Positions 34,722 to 44,309 of a stretch of 62,734 nt of DNA are shown piece by piece. Position 1 is the first letter of the stretch; every line of letters starts with the position of its first letter. The stretch spans positions 1 through 62,734 of the forward strand of contig ONDO01000009.1 of the NCBI GenBank assembly GCA_900316625.1. Direction: 5' to 3'. The notes under the pieces were generated by a model. It searched no databases. It saw nothing but the letters and a program-made list of their open reading frames with translations, and was not told the origin of the DNA. This DNA comes from an uncultured Lachnospiraceae bacterium. Lineage in GTDB: Bacteria; Bacillota; Clostridia; Lachnospirales; Lachnospiraceae. A program made the position numbers and the translations under genes.

Positions 34722-35939
34722 TTACAGTGTTGATGTGATGTGCAGCTCTGGCTTGGAAGACAGGTCAATGATGTCTCCAGTCGATACATCCTCGACGATC
34801 GGACGAGAAATCGCAGAATGATTAATATATACGATTCTGGCGGTACGTCCATCATTTAAGATCACACGGCTGTTCTGATACATGGATGCAATGTGATTCA
34901 AGAAGGTCAGAATGAACTTGGTATTATACTTTGCAAGGCCTTCTTTCTCGAATTCCTCGATGACCTGGAAAGCACAGAGAGGTGCGCGGTAGGGTCTGGC
35001 AGCGGTCATGGCATCGTAGACATCTGCGATACCAATGATAGAAGCGAAGTCATCAATCTCGTAATTCTCCAGACCTCTGGGATAACCGGAACCATCGAAA
35101 CGCTCATGGTGCTGAACGGCTGCATAGCAGAGATAACTGGGTGCGCCAGCAGCTTTTAGCAGTTTCTGTCCGTAGATGGTATGCTTCTTGATCTCATCGA
35201 ATTCCTCGTCTGTCAGCCTGCCGGTCTTGTTTAAGATGTCAGGAGCAACAGAGGTCTTGCCGATGTCGTGAACGAGAGCGGCGGAGACAAGTTGTTCGAG
35301 AGCCGGTTTCTCGAGACGGAGCCAGCGTCCGATGACGCGGGAGATCATGGCAACATTCAGGCAATGTGCGTAGATGGAATCGTTGAGGGTACGCTGTCCA
35401 TGTACCAGGTTGAAGAGCTCAAGCGGGGTACGGTTACGGAACAATTCACGACCATGTGGAAGAATAATACCCTGGGAGAAATCAAATACGCCACTTCGAA
35501 TCTCTTCGAAGATATTGTTCAGTTCCTTCATGGACAGGGTGTAAGCCATCTGGTAATCGATATATTCCGGAGACTGTTCCATCTTGTGCGTAAAGGACAT
35601 GTTGTCTTCGACGTAAGTTCGCTCGTGTTTCTCAGGCTTGGGTTCGGCAACAGGTGCAGGAGCAGGGGCTGGTGCAGGCTGAACGGGAGGCTGGGGAACG
35701 GGACTGGGTTCGGGAGCAGGGGCCTGAGCTGATGCAGGTGCATCACTGATCCGTTCGTTATCTAAGTCTATTTCAACAGCAACGCTCTCGATATGGTAGA
35801 AATTCAGCCGGGCAATCAATTGGTGGTTCAGTACAGTGCCTGCCTTGGCAATGGTCTGTCCTCGTTTGGTGCGGACAGACGCATTCAGGACCATACCGGA
35901 CTTCAACTTGCTTACCGGCAGCTGTTTAATGCTGGTCAT
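34722..35939 (-). CDS. HD-GYP domain protein, probable cyclic di-GMP phosphodiesterase
   Basis: HD-GYP proteins break down cyclic di-GMP (some act on other cyclic dinucleotides). The N-terminal about 60 residues (LPVSKLKSGMVLNASV, GTVLNHQLIARL) look like the DUF3391-type module found in front of many such domains. A Pro/Ala-rich linker follows (about residues 70-105). The catalytic part has His224-Asp225 in VHDIGK, then HHERFDGSGYPRGL and ADVYDAMTAARPYR. The GYP residues are intact, which supports cyclic di-GMP activity. AGGGAG lies 5 nt before ATG 35939. No GGDEF protein is in this window. Confidence 0.9.
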   Translation of the reverse strand: MTSIKQLPVSKLKSGMVLNASVRTKRGQTIAKAGTVLNHQLIARLNFYHIESVAVEIDLDNERISDAPASAQAPAPEPSPVPQPPVQPAPAPAPAPVAEPKPEKHERTYVEDNMSFTHKMEQSPEYIDYQMAYTLSMKELNNIFEEIRSGVFDFSQGIILPHGRELFRNRTPLELFNLVHGQRTLNDSIYAHCLNVAMISRVIGRWLRLEKPALEQLVSAALVHDIGKTSVAPDILNKTGRLTDEEFDEIKKHTIYGQKLLKAAGAPSYLCYAAVQHHERFDGSGYPRGLENYEIDDFASIIGIADVYDAMTAARPYRAPLCAFQVIEEFEKEGLAKYNTKFILTFLNHIASMYQNSRVILNDGRTARIVYINHSAISRPIVEDVSTGDIIDLSSKPELHITSTL

Positions 35940-36078
35940 CTAACTCCCTCGATTTCTTACTAATCCTATAATTGTGTGAAAATATTCACACTTAAAAATA
36001 TTGTATATGTATTTTGTCAAAATGAACAGAGGAATTCATCGAAATTGTGCCTTGGATTCGAGGTTTTAAGACTCTATG

Positions 36079-36131
36079 TTGACAAATCGTTTCCGATGTA
36101 TATTGTCGAAATGAAAAATGGGGTGTATATT
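36079..36131 (+). promoter_or_regulatory. Two overlapping candidate promoters for metK
   Basis: TTGACA (36079-36084), 16-bp spacer, TATTGT (36101-36106); and TTGTCG (36103-36108), 17-bp spacer, TATATT (36126-36131) with TG before it. Both lie upstream of the SAM riboswitch; which one is used cannot be told. The stretch 35940-36078 before them is AT-rich and shows nothing else. Confidence 0.5.
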
Positions 36132-36176
36132 ACAACGCGAAACATTAAGATTTGAAAATTCCATATGTACAGAGTT

Positions 36177-36281
36177 CTCTTATTCAGAGTGGTGGAGATA
36201 CACGGATCAGTGAAGCCACGGCAACCCTAAAACGAATGTTAGAAGGTGCCAGCCTGAGCGAGCAATCGAACAATAAGGGAA
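36177..36281 (+). ncRNA. SAM-I (S-box) riboswitch controlling metK
   Basis: Conserved parts appear in order: CAGAGTGGTGGAGATAC, GTGAAGCCACGGCAACC, AAGGTGCC and GAGCGAGCAATCGAACAATAAG. P1 forms between CTTATT (36179-36184) and AATAAG (36272-36277). With SAM bound, the downstream terminator should form and switch metK off. Confidence 0.92.
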
Positions 36282-36303
36282 GTTTCTTATCTTATTCTGT
36301 CTG

Positions 36304-36331
36304 ATCCGCACTGTGTATGCGGATTTTTTAA
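36304..36331 (+). terminator. Riboswitch-controlled terminator before metK
   Basis: ATCCGCA (36304-36310) with TGCGGAT (36318-36324) followed by a run of T. It is the OFF-state hairpin of the S-box leader. Confidence 0.88.
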
Positions 36332-36364
36332 TGTTGATTTACATTATAGAAAGGGTAACTGAAA

Positions 36365-37546
36365 ATGGAAAAGAGACTGTTTACGTCTGAATCCGTAACC
36401 GAAGGACATCCCGACAAAGTATGTGATGCCATTTCTGATGCAATCCTTGATGCATGCATGGCACAGGATCCGATGAGCCGTGTTGCCTGTGAGACCGCAG
36501 CCTGCACTGGTTTCATCCTTGTAACCGGAGAGATCACCACAAAGGCTCAGATCGATATCCCTACCATCGTTCGTAACACCGTAAATGAAATCGGCTATAA
36601 CGATGCAAAGACCGGTTTTGATGGAAATACCTGTGCTGTTATGGTAGCTCTCGATCAGCAGTCTGCTGATATTGCAATGGGTGTTGATAAGGCTCTCGAA
36701 GCAAAAGAAGGTGAGCTGAAGGATGATCTTGATACCGGCGCTGGAGATCAGGGTATGATGTTTGGTTATGCAACCAACGAGACCGATGATTTCATGCCTT
36801 ATCCCATCGACCTCGCTCATAAGCTCGCCAAGAGACTGGCTGATGTTCGTAAGGATGGTACTCTTTCCTACCTTCGTCCGGATGGTAAGACCCAGGTTTC
36901 TGTTGAATATGATGAAAACGGAGTACCTTGCCGTCTTGAGGCAGTTGTTCTTTCTACTCAGCATGATGAGGACGTTACTCAGGAGCAGATCCACGAAGAC
37001 ATCAGGAAGTATGTATTCGATCCCATTCTTCCTAAGGAACTGGTAGATGAGAAGACCAAGTTCTTCATTAATCCTACCGGACGTTTCGTAATCGGTGGAC
37101 CTCACGGTGATGCAGGTCTGACCGGACGTAAGATCATCGTAGATACCTACGGCGGAATGGCTCGTCATGGTGGCGGAGCTTTCTCTGGTAAGGACTGCAC
37201 CAAGGTTGACCGTTCTGCAGCTTATGCAGCACGTTATGTTGCAAAGAACCTTGTAGCAGCCGGTCTTGCTGATCGTTGTGAGATTCAGCTCTCCTATGCA
37301 ATCGGTGTTGCAGTACCTACTTCCATCAATGTTGATACTTTTGGTACCGGTAAGCTCTCCGATGAGAAGCTTGTAGAGATCGTTCGTGACAACTTCGATC
37401 TTCGTCCTGCCGGAATCATCAAGATGCTTGACCTTCGTCGTCCCATCTATCGTCCTACCGCAGCATATGGTCACTTCGGAAGAAATGACCTCTCCCTGCC
37501 TTGGGAAGCACTCGATAAGGTAGATGCACTGAAGAAATATCTGTAA
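36365..37546 (+). CDS. metK: S-adenosylmethionine synthetase
   Basis: MetK makes S-adenosylmethionine from ATP and methionine. Signature motifs are intact: [20 protein letters not shown] at the N-terminus, [12 protein letters not shown] in the middle, and [22 protein letters not shown] towards the C-terminus. The 393-residue length is normal. AAGGG lies 9 nt before ATG 36365. Codon use is markedly more biased than in the neighbours, as expected for a highly expressed gene. Control by the upstream SAM riboswitch means product feedback. Confidence 0.97.
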   Translation: MEKRLFTSESVTEGHPDKVCDAISDAILDACMAQDPMSRVACETAACTGFILVTGEITTKAQIDIPTIVRNTVNEIGYNDAKTGFDGNTCAVMVALDQQSADIAMGVDKALEAKEGELKDDLDTGAGDQGMMFGYATNETDDFMPYPIDLAHKLAKRLADVRKDGTLSYLRPDGKTQVSVEYDENGVPCRLEAVVLSTQHDEDVTQEQIHEDIRKYVFDPILPKELVDEKTKFFINPTGRFVIGGPHGDAGLTGRKIIVDTYGGMARHGGGAFSGKDCTKVDRSAAYAARYVAKNLVAAGLADRCEIQLSYAIGVAVPTSINVDTFGTGKLSDEKLVEIVRDNFDLRPAGIIKMLDLRRPIYRPTAAYGHFGRNDLSLPWEALDKVDALKKYL

Positions 37547-37562
37547 GTCTTGGGGGATTATC

Positions 37563-37571
37563 TGATATAAT
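37563..37571 (+). promoter_or_regulatory. Extended -10 promoter for the sensor kinase operon
   Basis: TGATATAAT at 37563-37571 (the same nine bases as before glgC). No good -35 is seen. The start point would fall in the first arm of the hairpin at 37575-37630. Confidence 0.4.
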
Positions 37572-37574
37572 GAA

Positions 37575-37630
37575 GCCGTGGTATACGTTTTTTACGGAGA
37601 ATCCGTAGAAGACGCTTGCCACGGCTTTTG
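37575..37630 (+). terminator. Two-level hairpin terminator after metK
   Basis: Outer stem GCCGTGG (37575-37581) with CCACGGC (37619-37625), then TTTT, with an inner TACGGA/TCCGTA hairpin. Confidence 0.75.
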
Positions 37631-37658
37631 TCATATAGTGGATATGAGGGGTGATTTC

Positions 37659-39146
37659 ATGAAGTTAAAAACGCGTCTCATTATATCTTTCTGTATTATT
37701 CTGTTCGTTCCACTTCTTTTGGGCAGCGTAGTTCTGATGGGACTTCGGCTCGTTCAGGAAGCAGAATCGGATAATTTTACTTACATCGATAGTTTTGGAA
37801 ACGTTGAAAACTCTATCCAGTTACTGGCACATTACTCTGGAATAAATTATGCAGAGGTAGATGCCTGGGTCACGGAGAATAAGGAGCGCGCAACGGATCC
37901 AGAGGAACTTGCGGCCTTTAACGACAAGGTGAAGAAGGTCGGTTCTTCTTACCTGATCGTACGTCGGGACAACGAGATTGTTTTCGATGGAAGTGGCCAA
38001 TATCAGACAATCTTTTCCAGCCGTCTGCCAGCTTATGGTGAACATGAGGGTACAGAGAAGATCCTCATGTACCAGGAAGACAATCAGCCGGCTCTTCTTC
38101 GCCAGATTGATTTTGAAGATGGAGCAGGGAGGAAATGTACGGCCTTTCTGGTGACAACAGGTGAGGAAACAATTCCTGAGACCAGGAAGCTGATGTTCGA
38201 CATCATGTTTTCCGTCACCATCATTCTGGTCATCACAGCAGTGATCCTGATCGGCTGGACCTACCGCGGAATCGTGCCGAGACTTCGTAAGCTGGTAACG
38301 GCAACGGATGCAATTCGCGCCGGAAACCTCGACCAGTCCATAGAGGACGGTGGTACGGATGAGATCTCAGACCTCTTCCTCGCATTTGAAGATATGAGAA
38401 AGCATCTGCAGGCGACCGCTAAGGAGAAGATGCAGAATGAGGAAGAACAGCGACAGCTGATTCGTAATATAGCACACGATCTGAAGACGCCAATTACGGC
38501 GGTGAAGGGATATGCAGAGGGCATTCTCGATGGTGTTGCCAAGACACCGGAGAAGGAAGAGCAGTACCTGAAGACGATCTGTGCCAAGGCCAATGAGATG
38601 AACAATCTGATCAACGAATTGTCTCTCTATGCTAAGATTGATACAAATCGAATTCCATATAACTTCCAGAGAATCAACGTGAAGAACTACTTCATGGATT
38701 GTTCGGAGGAAATCGGTGCTGATCTCAGCATTCAGGGTGTGGAATTCTCCTATTACAACTATGTAGATGACAGTGTTGAGATCGTTGCGGATCCGGAGCA
38801 GTTAGAGCGGGTGATTCACAACATCGTCGGTAATTCCGTAAAATACAGGGGCGATGTCCCTCCCGTGATCAACCTGAGAGTGAAGGACGTCGGTGATTTC
38901 ATCCAGGTTGAGATCGAGGATAACAGTAAGGGTATCTCACAGCAGGATCTGCCCCACATTTTCGAGAGAATGTTCCGGGCGGATGCATCAAGGAATTCGA
39001 AGGTTGGCGGTTCGGGAATCGGACTCTCAATCGTTAAGAAGATAATAGAGGATCATGGGGGAAGTATCTGGGCGACCAGCAAGGAAAATGTGGGTACGGT
39101 CATGTACTTCGTATTGAGAAAGTACGAGGAGGCAAGAGATGTCTAG
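37659..39146 (+). CDS. Sensor histidine kinase
   Basis: This is a membrane sensor kinase. ATG 37659 (MKLKTRLIISF) is preferred to the in-frame start at 37578 since GGGGTGA precedes it and it leads straight into the first membrane segment (residues 7-28). An extracellular sensor region of about 165 residues follows, then a second membrane segment (near residue 185-205), a HAMP domain, the phosphoacceptor His273 in NIAHDLKTPITAVKGY, the N-box HNIVGNSVKY and the G-box VGGSGIGLSIVKKIIEDHGG. No known ligand-binding fold is visible in the sensor region. The gene overlaps the response regulator by 8 bp, so they form a pair. Confidence 0.93.
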   Translation: MKLKTRLIISFCIILFVPLLLGSVVLMGLRLVQEAESDNFTYIDSFGNVENSIQLLAHYSGINYAEVDAWVTENKERATDPEELAAFNDKVKKVGSSYLIVRRDNEIVFDGSGQYQTIFSSRLPAYGEHEGTEKILMYQEDNQPALLRQIDFEDGAGRKCTAFLVTTGEETIPETRKLMFDIMFSVTIILVITAVILIGWTYRGIVPRLRKLVTATDAIRAGNLDQSIEDGGTDEISDLFLAFEDMRKHLQATAKEKMQNEEEQRQLIRNIAHDLKTPITAVKGYAEGILDGVAKTPEKEEQYLKTICAKANEMNNLINELSLYAKIDTNRIPYNFQRINVKNYFMDCSEEIGADLSIQGVEFSYYNYVDDSVEIVADPEQLERVIHNIVGNSVKYRGDVPPVINLRVKDVGDFIQVEIEDNSKGISQQDLPHIFERMFRADASRNSKVGGSGIGLSIVKKIIEDHGGSIWATSKENVGTVMYFVLRKYEEARDV

Positions 39147-39834
39147 AATTCTAATCATTGAAGACGAAATCGCGATAGCAGATCTGGAGCGTGACTACCT
39201 GGAACTCTCCGATTTTGAGGTTGAGGTCGAGCATGACGGGACTGCCGGTCTGGAACTGGCACTGAATGAAGAATGGGATCTGATCGTACTCGATCTCATG
39301 CTTCCAGGAACGGATGGCTTCGAGATCTGCCAGAGTGTCCGTTCGGTGAAGAATGTTCCCATTATTATGGTATCTGCCCGTAAGGAAGATATCGACAAGG
39401 TAAGAGGCCTGGGGTTGGGCGCAGATGACTATATCACCAAACCCTTCTCCCCGAGCGAGCTTGTAGCACGTGTGAAGGCGCATCTTGCAAGATACGAGCG
39501 CCTGACCGGACCCGCAGCAACAGCAGTTCCCAACAAGGTTCTTACCATCCGTGGTCTTCGAATTGATAAGGATGCACATCGTGTCTGGGTACATGGAGAA
39601 GAGAAGAGCCTGACGACGAAGGAGTTCGAGCTTCTCACCTTCTTAGCGGAGAATCCCAACCATGTATTCACGAAGGAAGAACTCTTTCGTCAGATCTGGA
39701 ACATGGATTCCATCGGTGATATCGCAACGGTAACTGTTCATATCAAGAAGATCCGTGAGAAGATTGAAGCAGATAAGAACAACCCCCAGTATATCGAGAC
39801 TATCTGGGGCGTAGGTTACCGATTCAAGATGTAA
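39139..39834 (+). CDS. OmpR/PhoB-family response regulator
   Basis: The partner of the upstream kinase. The receiver domain has the acidic pair EDE near the start, phosphoacceptor Asp52 in VLDLMLPGTDGFE, and Lys in DDYITKPFSP. A winged-helix DNA-binding domain follows (LTTKEFELLTFLAENPNHVFTKEELF, seen in parts, then TVHIKKIREKI and WGVGYRFKM). Length 231 is normal. GAGGAGG lies upstream of ATG 39139, inside the end of the kinase gene. Targets are unknown. Confidence 0.95.
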   Translation: MSRILIIEDEIAIADLERDYLELSDFEVEVEHDGTAGLELALNEEWDLIVLDLMLPGTDGFEICQSVRSVKNVPIIMVSARKEDIDKVRGLGLGADDYITKPFSPSELVARVKAHLARYERLTGPAATAVPNKVLTIRGLRIDKDAHRVWVHGEEKSLTTKEFELLTFLAENPNHVFTKEELFRQIWNMDSIGDIATVTVHIKKIREKIEADKNNPQYIETIWGVGYRFKM

Positions 39835-39881
39835 TAAGAAGGAAGGCCGATCTCATGTAAGTGGGCCATTCGGGAAATTAA

Positions 39882-39911
39882 GGGCGTCCCTGAGGTGTGC
39901 GACGCCCTTTT
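39882..39911 (+). terminator. Terminator after the two-component operon
   Basis: GGGCGTC (39882-39888) pairs with GACGCCC (39901-39907), followed by TTTT. Confidence 0.85.
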
Positions 39912-39924
39912 CCATGGTTTTCCG

Positions 39925-39953
39925 TTGACAATTCAACGTCCCTTCCATAGAAT
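39925..39953 (+). promoter_or_regulatory. Promoter of proS
   Basis: Perfect TTGACA (39925-39930), 17-bp spacer, TAGAAT (39948-39953). The leader of about 90 nt has small hairpins but no T-box sequence. Confidence 0.75.
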
Positions 39954-40052
39954 AACGTAGGACTAGTATAGATTTTGATATTCTAGAAATATCATCAACT
40001 GCCTCCGGGAGAGTCCGGAAGACAGCTTTTAGATGTAAGAAAGCAGGAAATC

Positions 40053-41486
40053 ATGGCAGACAACAAGAAGATGGTGGAGCAGATCACTGATATGGATCAG
40101 GACTTCACCCAGTGGTATACCGACGTATGCACGAAGGCAGATCTGATCGCATATTCCCACATCAAGGGATTCATGGTCATCAAGCCTTACGGCTATGCAA
40201 TCTGGGAGAACATCCAGGCCCTTCTCGACAAGAGATTCAAGGCTACCGGTGTTGAGAATGTATATATGCCACTTCTGATCCCTGAGAGCCTGCTTGCAAA
40301 GGAAGGCGAACTGGTCAATGGTTTCGCACCTGAAGTTGCATGGGTAACCGCAGGTGGTACGGAGCCCCTGACCGAGCGTCTGGCAATCCGCCCGACCTCC
40401 GAGACCGTATTCTCTGATTTCTATAAGGATGATGTACATTCTTATCGTGATCTTCCCCGCCTCTATAATCAGTGGTGTTCTGTCGTGCGTTGGGAGAAGG
40501 AGACTCGTCCTTTCCTCCGTTCCAGAGAATTCCTCTGGCAGGAAGGCCACACCATCCATGCAACCAAGGAAGAAGCAGAAGAGCGCACTCAGCAGATGCT
40601 GAACATCTACGCTGATTTCCTGGCTGAGGATATGGCTATCCCCACCATCAAGGGCCAGAAGACCGAGAAGGAGAAGTTCGCAGGTGCAGAAGCAACCTAT
40701 ACCGTGGAAGCAATGATGCATGACGGCCGTGCTCTTCAGTCCGGTACATCCCACTTCTTCGGACAGAAGTTCTCCGAAGCATATGACATCACCTTCACCG
40801 ATAAGGATAACCAGCTCAAGTATGTATGGCAGACTTCCTGGGGGGTAACCACCCGTATGATCGGTGCAATGATCATGGTTCACGGAGACAACAGAGGTCT
40901 CTGTCTGCCTCCTCATATCGCACCTACCCAGGTAATGATCATCCCGATCCAGCAGAAGAAGGATGGCGTCTTAGACAAGGCTTACGAGCTTCGCGACAGA
41001 CTCTCCAGCTTCAAGGTTAAGGTGGATGACTCTGATAAGACCCCTGGTTACAAGTATGCGGAGCAGGAGATGAGAGGAATTCCTCTTCGTCTGGAAGTTG
41101 GCCCCAGAGATATCGAAAACAAGGTATGCGTTCTGGTACGCCGTGATACTCTTGAGAAGATCGAAGTAAGCATGGATGAGATCGAGACCAAGGTAGCAGA
41201 ACTCTTAGATACCATGCAGAAGGATATGCTCGAGAAGGCACGCGCCCATATGGCAGCTGAGACCACCGAAGCAAAGACTGCAGCAGAGTTCAAGGCGCAT
41301 TTCGAGAAGGGCAACGGCTTCGTAGAAGCCATGTGGTGTGGAGACCGCGCCTGCGAAGATAAGATCAAGGAAGAACTCGGTGTTACTTCCCGTTGCATGC
41401 CTTTCGAGCAGAAAGAGATCAGCGGAACCTGTGTATGCTGCGGTAAGCCTGCGCATAAGATGGTTATCTGGGCCAAGGCATATTAA
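40053..41486 (+). CDS. proS: Proline--tRNA ligase, archaeal/eukaryotic-like type
   Basis: ProS charges tRNA-Pro. The 477-residue protein lacks the insertion (editing) domain of the longer bacterial form. It starts with the class II core ([25 protein letters not shown]), motif 2 ([20 protein letters not shown]) and motif 3 region ([22 protein letters not shown]), followed by an anticodon-binding domain. The C-terminus ends in a Cys-rich zinc-site region ([28 protein letters not shown]) with the final Tyr typical of this type. ATG 40053 is preceded by GCAGGAA. This form is common in Clostridia. Confidence 0.95.
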   Translation: MADNKKMVEQITDMDQDFTQWYTDVCTKADLIAYSHIKGFMVIKPYGYAIWENIQALLDKRFKATGVENVYMPLLIPESLLAKEGELVNGFAPEVAWVTAGGTEPLTERLAIRPTSETVFSDFYKDDVHSYRDLPRLYNQWCSVVRWEKETRPFLRSREFLWQEGHTIHATKEEAEERTQQMLNIYADFLAEDMAIPTIKGQKTEKEKFAGAEATYTVEAMMHDGRALQSGTSHFFGQKFSEAYDITFTDKDNQLKYVWQTSWGVTTRMIGAMIMVHGDNRGLCLPPHIAPTQVMIIPIQQKKDGVLDKAYELRDRLSSFKVKVDDSDKTPGYKYAEQEMRGIPLRLEVGPRDIENKVCVLVRRDTLEKIEVSMDEIETKVAELLDTMQKDMLEKARAHMAAETTEAKTAAEFKAHFEKGNGFVEAMWCGDRACEDKIKEELGVTSRCMPFEQKEISGTCVCCGKPAHKMVIWAKAY

Positions 41487-41530
41487 TCCCCTCGGGAAAT
41501 GTAGAACGTAACGAAGATTAGAGGTCACCT

Positions 41531-44188
41531 ATGCAGATTGCACTGCCGGAAGCAGTTGACAATATCATAAGCACCCTGGAAGCAAACGGACACGAAGCCT
41601 ACGCAGTAGGCGGCTGTGTCCGTGACTGCATTATGGGAATAAAGCCCAAGGACTGGGATATCACGACATCCGCGAAGCCGGAAGAAGTAAAAGCCTGCTT
41701 CCGTCGAACGATCGATACCGGCATCCAGCATGGAACCGTAACGGTCATGGTCGATAAGGAAGGTTATGAGGTTACGACCTATCGTGTGGACGGTGAATAT
41801 AAGGATGGAAGGCATCCGGAATCGGTTACCTTTACACCCAGTCTGATCGAAGACCTGAAGAGAAGAGACTTTACCATCAACGCTATGGCCTATCATCCTG
41901 TTCGCGGCCTGGTCGATGAGTTCGACGGAATCGGTGACCTGGAACGTGGTCTGATTCGCTGCGTCGGAAATCCTGAGAAGAGATTCGAAGAGGATGCCCT
42001 CCGTATGATGCGGGCAATTCGCTTTGCAGCCCGCTTCGGTTTTCGGATAGAAGAGGACACCTTACTTGCAGTAAGACATCTGGCACCGAGTCTTTCTAAG
42101 GTGAGTGGGGAGCGCATTCGAGATGAGTTCGTAAAGACTCTCGTGTCCGACCATCCGGAGATGGTGCAGCTCTTCCGTGAGACAGGACTTATGCATGTCT
42201 TCCTTCCGGAATGGGAAGAACTCTGTAAGACAGAGCAGAATACCAGGCATCACGACTATAATGTTGAAGATCATACTCTGCAGGTGCTTCGCCATATCAA
42301 GGCGGACCACATTCTGCGTCTGGCGGCCTTTTTCCATGACATCGCAAAGCCGATCTGCAAGTGGACGGATGATGAGAAGGTGGATCATTTCACAGGACAT
42401 CCCGGCAGCGGTGCAGAGATGACCAGGCGGATTATGCGAAGAATGCGATTTGACAATGATTCGATTCGCAAGGTATCGAGCCTTGTCCGCTGGCATGATG
42501 AACGCCCGGCAGATAATGAGCGTTCGGTAAGACGTGCTATGGCGAAGATTGGAGATGAGGCTTTCCCCAATCTCTTCGAACTGAAGCGCGCGGATACCAT
42601 GGGACAGAGCAACTATATGCGGGAAGAGAAGCTTGCTGCAATCGATATGTTCGAGAGAAGATATCGCGAGATTCGCGAGAAGAAGCAGGCACTTACGGTA
42701 AAGGATCTGGCGGTAGATGGAGAGGATCTGATGAGACTCGGTATCGCGAAGGGACCGGAACTTGGCAAGACCCTGAAGGCACTGCTGGAAAAAGTCTTGG
42801 ATCAGCCGGAACTAAATGAGAAGGACAAGCTCCTGGATCTGGTACAGAAGATGCGCCGCAATGCTGGCGGTTTGCTCCTTCTTATGGTGTGCTTTACATT
42901 TCTCATGATGAATGTGGCCTGCGGTTCATCCAAAGCGGGAAAGACAGTTCCGGGATACAATACGGGCGTGACGGTGAAGGCAAAGGATGAGGATAAATCA
43001 GAAGAGGAAGAATCCGATTCCCCAATCTTCCTGATTCAGCTCATGGACCAGGAGAATGAGAAGCTGACCCTCCGCAATGTGGAGTCAGACCGTGTCCTGC
43101 GCTATAGCTACACGCTTATGACCCAGTTCAAGAATCGCTATGGAACGAACGAGAGCTGGCAGTCCTTCACCCCCGGTCGTGCGGTGGAGATCGTGACTGA
43201 CAAGAACACGGGTGTCCTTAAGTCGGTAAAACTGACGGACAAGGTCTGGGAGCAGGAGGATGTTACGAACTTTTCCCTGAATGTCGATGAGAACATGATG
43301 ACCATCGGTTCGACCAGGTACCGTATCCTGCCCACAACGGAAGTCTATTCGGATTCTGTGCTCGCGACCATCTCGGACATTACAGATTCCGATACCCTGC
43401 GCGTTGTCGGCAAGGACAAGGACCTGATCTCCATTATCGTTACCAGCGGTCATGGCTATATCCAACTGGTAAATGTAGAGCTGTTCAAAGATTCGATCAT
43501 GCAGCTTGGAGATAAGATCTTCCTTAAGGTTGGAGAAGAAGGCAGCCGCCTGGAGATTCCGGAGGGGACCTATGATCTGACCCTGGCCAATGGTGGTTAT
43601 GGTGGAACGCAGGAGATTAACGTCGCCCGCAATGAGGTGACGGTCCTGGATCTCAATGACTGGAAGGGTGAAGGGCCTAAGTATTGTTCACTTACCTTCC
43701 GGAGCACGGTGGATACGGCGTCCATAAGTCTTGATGGAACACCGGTTGCTGCGAATACGGAGATGCAGGTGGAATATGGTGCCCACAAACTGTCGGTAAC
43801 GGCGGATGGATATGATACCTGGGAACGTACCCTGGTTGTAAATTCGTCGAGAGCGGAGATCATGATTGATCCGACCGAGAGTGATAGTTCGACAGACAAT
43901 TCGTCTTCGAATGGAAATGGAACGAAAACGGGCACAACGAACTCTGCTACGAATAATGCACAAGGCAGCAGTAGCTCGAATACAACGAATTCTTCGACGA
44001 CGAATAATAAGGCGAATTCATCGAATACAAACAATACGACGAATCCCGGAACAAGCACAAATAATAACGCCACGAATAACACAGCCGGTGTAAATAACAG
44101 CAGTTCGACAAGGAATTCTTCGAACGTGCAGGCGGATTATCTGACGACCTTGTCGAATATGGTAAGTACCCTTATGGGCACGAATTAG
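41531..44188 (+). CDS. cca: CCA tRNA nucleotidyltransferase fused in frame to a lipoprotein-like PEGA-domain protein
   Basis: Residues 1 to about 440 are a full-length CCA-adding enzyme, which repairs or completes tRNA 3' ends: GGCVRD (27-32), DWDI metal site, the EDALRMMRAIRFAARFGF helix, and an HD domain (AFFHDIAKP). The sequence then continues without a stop into residues 441-885: M441 (ATG 42851) RRN, a hydrophobic stretch GGLLLLMVCFTFLMMNVAC and Cys-Gly, which reads exactly like a lipoprotein signal peptide. An extracellular region follows, with a PEGA domain near 717-780 (LTFRSTVDTASISLDGTPV) and a Ser/Thr/Asn-rich tail. So this is either a true fusion, with a membrane-bound tRNA enzyme, or two genes in one frame with a lost stop and an internal start at 42851. 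That ATG has no clear ribosome binding site. Confidence 0.85.
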   Translation: MQIALPEAVDNIISTLEANGHEAYAVGGCVRDCIMGIKPKDWDITTSAKPEEVKACFRRTIDTGIQHGTVTVMVDKEGYEVTTYRVDGEYKDGRHPESVTFTPSLIEDLKRRDFTINAMAYHPVRGLVDEFDGIGDLERGLIRCVGNPEKRFEEDALRMMRAIRFAARFGFRIEEDTLLAVRHLAPSLSKVSGERIRDEFVKTLVSDHPEMVQLFRETGLMHVFLPEWEELCKTEQNTRHHDYNVEDHTLQVLRHIKADHILRLAAFFHDIAKPICKWTDDEKVDHFTGHPGSGAEMTRRIMRRMRFDNDSIRKVSSLVRWHDERPADNERSVRRAMAKIGDEAFPNLFELKRADTMGQSNYMREEKLAAIDMFERRYREIREKKQALTVKDLAVDGEDLMRLGIAKGPELGKTLKALLEKVLDQPELNEKDKLLDLVQKMRRNAGGLLLLMVCFTFLMMNVACGSSKAGKTVPGYNTGVTVKAKDEDKSEEEESDSPIFLIQLMDQENEKLTLRNVESDRVLRYSYTLMTQFKNRYGTNESWQSFTPGRAVEIVTDKNTGVLKSVKLTDKVWEQEDVTNFSLNVDENMMTIGSTRYRILPTTEVYSDSVLATISDITDSDTLRVVGKDKDLISIIVTSGHGYIQLVNVELFKDSIMQLGDKIFLKVGEEGSRLEIPEGTYDLTLANGGYGGTQEINVARNEVTVLDLNDWKGEGPKYCSLTFRSTVDTASISLDGTPVAANTEMQVEYGAHKLSVTADGYDTWERTLVVNSSRAEIMIDPTESDSSTDNSSSNGNGTKTGTTNSATNNAQGSSSSNTTNSSTTNNKANSSNTNNTTNPGTSTNNNATNNTAGVNNSSSTRNSSNVQADYLTTLSNMVSTLMGTN

Positions 44189-44231
44189 AAAAATTTTAGA
44201 ATTATTCGCACGGAATATCTGCGGAACTGCG

Positions 44232-44260
44232 TTGTGGCAGTGGAATCTTTATGCTAAAAT
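44232..44260 (+). promoter_or_regulatory. Promoter of the phosphoglucomutase gene
   Basis: TTGTGG (44232-44237), 17-bp spacer, TAAAAT (44255-44260) with TGC before it (extended -10). Confidence 0.65.
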
Positions 44261-44309
44261 AGTTGCACGAATTTTGGAAAATGAATCAGGATTACCTCAG
44301 GAGGACCAT

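Noticed and set aside
39954-40052. Possible T-box leader before proS
   Set aside because: The leader is only about 90 nt and lacks the T-box sequence, a specifier loop layout and a terminator/antiterminator pair.
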